Positions 8,110 to 8,484 of a stretch of 8,484 nucleotides of DNA are shown one piece after another. The notes under the pieces are model-generated. The model was not told where the DNA came from and did no database searches. It saw only the letters and a list, made by a program, of their open reading frames with translations. The translations under genes were made by a program, and so were the position numbers. Source of the DNA: Actinomycetota bacterium (lineage in GTDB: Bacteria; Actinomycetota; Acidimicrobiia; Acidimicrobiales; JAHWLA01); contig JAHWLA010000117.1 in the NCBI GenBank assembly GCA_019347595.1, positions 1 to 8,484 on the forward strand, in the 5' to 3' direction. Each line of letters begins with the position of its first letter. The first letter of the stretch is position 1.

Positions 8110-8484
8110 CGGCCGACCTCCGCCGCCGTCTCTCGCACCCGCCCGCCGTCGAGGTGAAGGCGACGCCACGACGGGTCGTCCCACAGGGCCGCCCGTACTG
8201 CTTCCTCGGCGGCCAGCAGGGCGGCGTAGCGGGAACCCGGTCGGGCGGCGAGCTCGGCGGGCGTGCCGTCCTCGACCACGCGGCCGCCCTCCACGACGAG
8301 CACCCGGTCGAACGTCGTCGTCTCGGCCACGTCGTGGGTGGCGCATAGCAGCGTGGCCGTCGTCCACCGCTGTCGGGCGGCCGCCAACAGCGCCGTGCGA
8401 GTGGGGCGGTCGAGGCCGCGGAAGGGCTCGTCGAGCACCACCAGCCGCGCCTGCGGTCGGTGGAGCGCCCGCCCCAGGCGCACC
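8106..8484 (-). CDS. ABC transporter ATPase domain, partial (C-terminal end)
   Basis: Only the last 125 codons are in the window; the gene continues past the right edge and no start is visible (the GTG at 8483 is an internal Val codon). What remains is the end of an ABC nucleotide-binding domain: the helix after the signature (RLGRALHRPQ), Walker B LVVLDEP with the catalytic Glu, D-loop GLD, H-loop ATHDV, and an exporter-type tail (GRVVEDGTPAELAARPGSRY). Whether a membrane domain is fused upstream cannot be seen. The TGA overlaps the GTG of the next exporter half, so the two are probably made together as a heterodimer. Both catalytic glutamates and H-loop histidines are present in the visible parts. 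Confidence 0.88.
   Translation of the reverse strand, partial: VRLGRALHRPQARLVVLDEPFRGLDRPTRTALLAAARQRWTTATLLCATHDVAETTTFDRVLVVEGGRVVEDGTPAELAARPGSRYAALLAAEEAVRAALWDDPSWRRLHLDGGRVRETAAEVGR
8117..8121 (-). promoter_or_regulatory. Ribosome-binding site fixing the exporter GTG start
   Basis: GGAGG read on the minus strand, 7 bases upstream of GTG 8109-8107 and inside the 3' end of the preceding ABC gene. Together with the GTGA overlap it fixes the start of the exporter half. The longer in-frame extension to 8367 is antiparallel-shadow-like Arg/Gly-rich sequence and is not needed. Confidence 0.75.

Overview
The window is very GC-rich, with strong G/C preference at third codon positions, GTG starts and 4-base gene overlaps. 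It also carries a LexA operator of the Gram-positive/actinobacterial type (TCGAAC-N4-GTTCGA). Together these point to a high-GC Actinomycetota chromosome. A member of the Acidimicrobiia is plausible but not proven. No tRNA, rRNA, CRISPR array, insertion sequence or replication origin is visible.

Layout. (i) 1-301 has no confident gene. It contains an 11-bp tandem duplication and, on the plus strand, a short stretch that reads like a decayed sortase-type anchor. (ii) 302-4095, minus strand, is a two-gene DNA-damage unit: uvrA followed by a metallo-beta-lactamase-fold hydrolase, joined by an ATGA stop/start overlap. (iii) 4096-4191 is a divergent promoter region with one perfect LexA box. The box overlaps the putative uvrA -35 and lies in the spacer of a putative promoter for the plus-strand gene. 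(iv) 4192-4959, plus strand, is a two-domain VOC (glyoxalase-fold) protein resembling mycobacterial CFP32/Rv0577. (v) 4973-8484, minus strand, is an apparent four-gene operon that converges on the VOC gene. In transcription order it holds the 3' end of an ABC protein, an ABC exporter half (membrane domain plus ATPase), a 112-residue protein made of 20-residue repeats with NHN motifs, and a kinesin-light-chain-like TPR protein. Two of its three junctions are GTGA overlaps.

How the genes may work together. UvrA is the damage sensor of nucleotide excision repair, and the LexA box explains its control. By position, the coupled hydrolase and the divergent VOC protein may belong to the same SOS response. 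The right-hand operon is the most novel part. A small, highly repetitive protein lies between a probable heterodimeric ABC exporter and a TPR protein, and its stop codon is coupled to the TPR start. I do not recognise the repeat protein by function. A secreted or modified multi-repeat peptide with its exporter and a TPR partner is a reasonable but untested reading.
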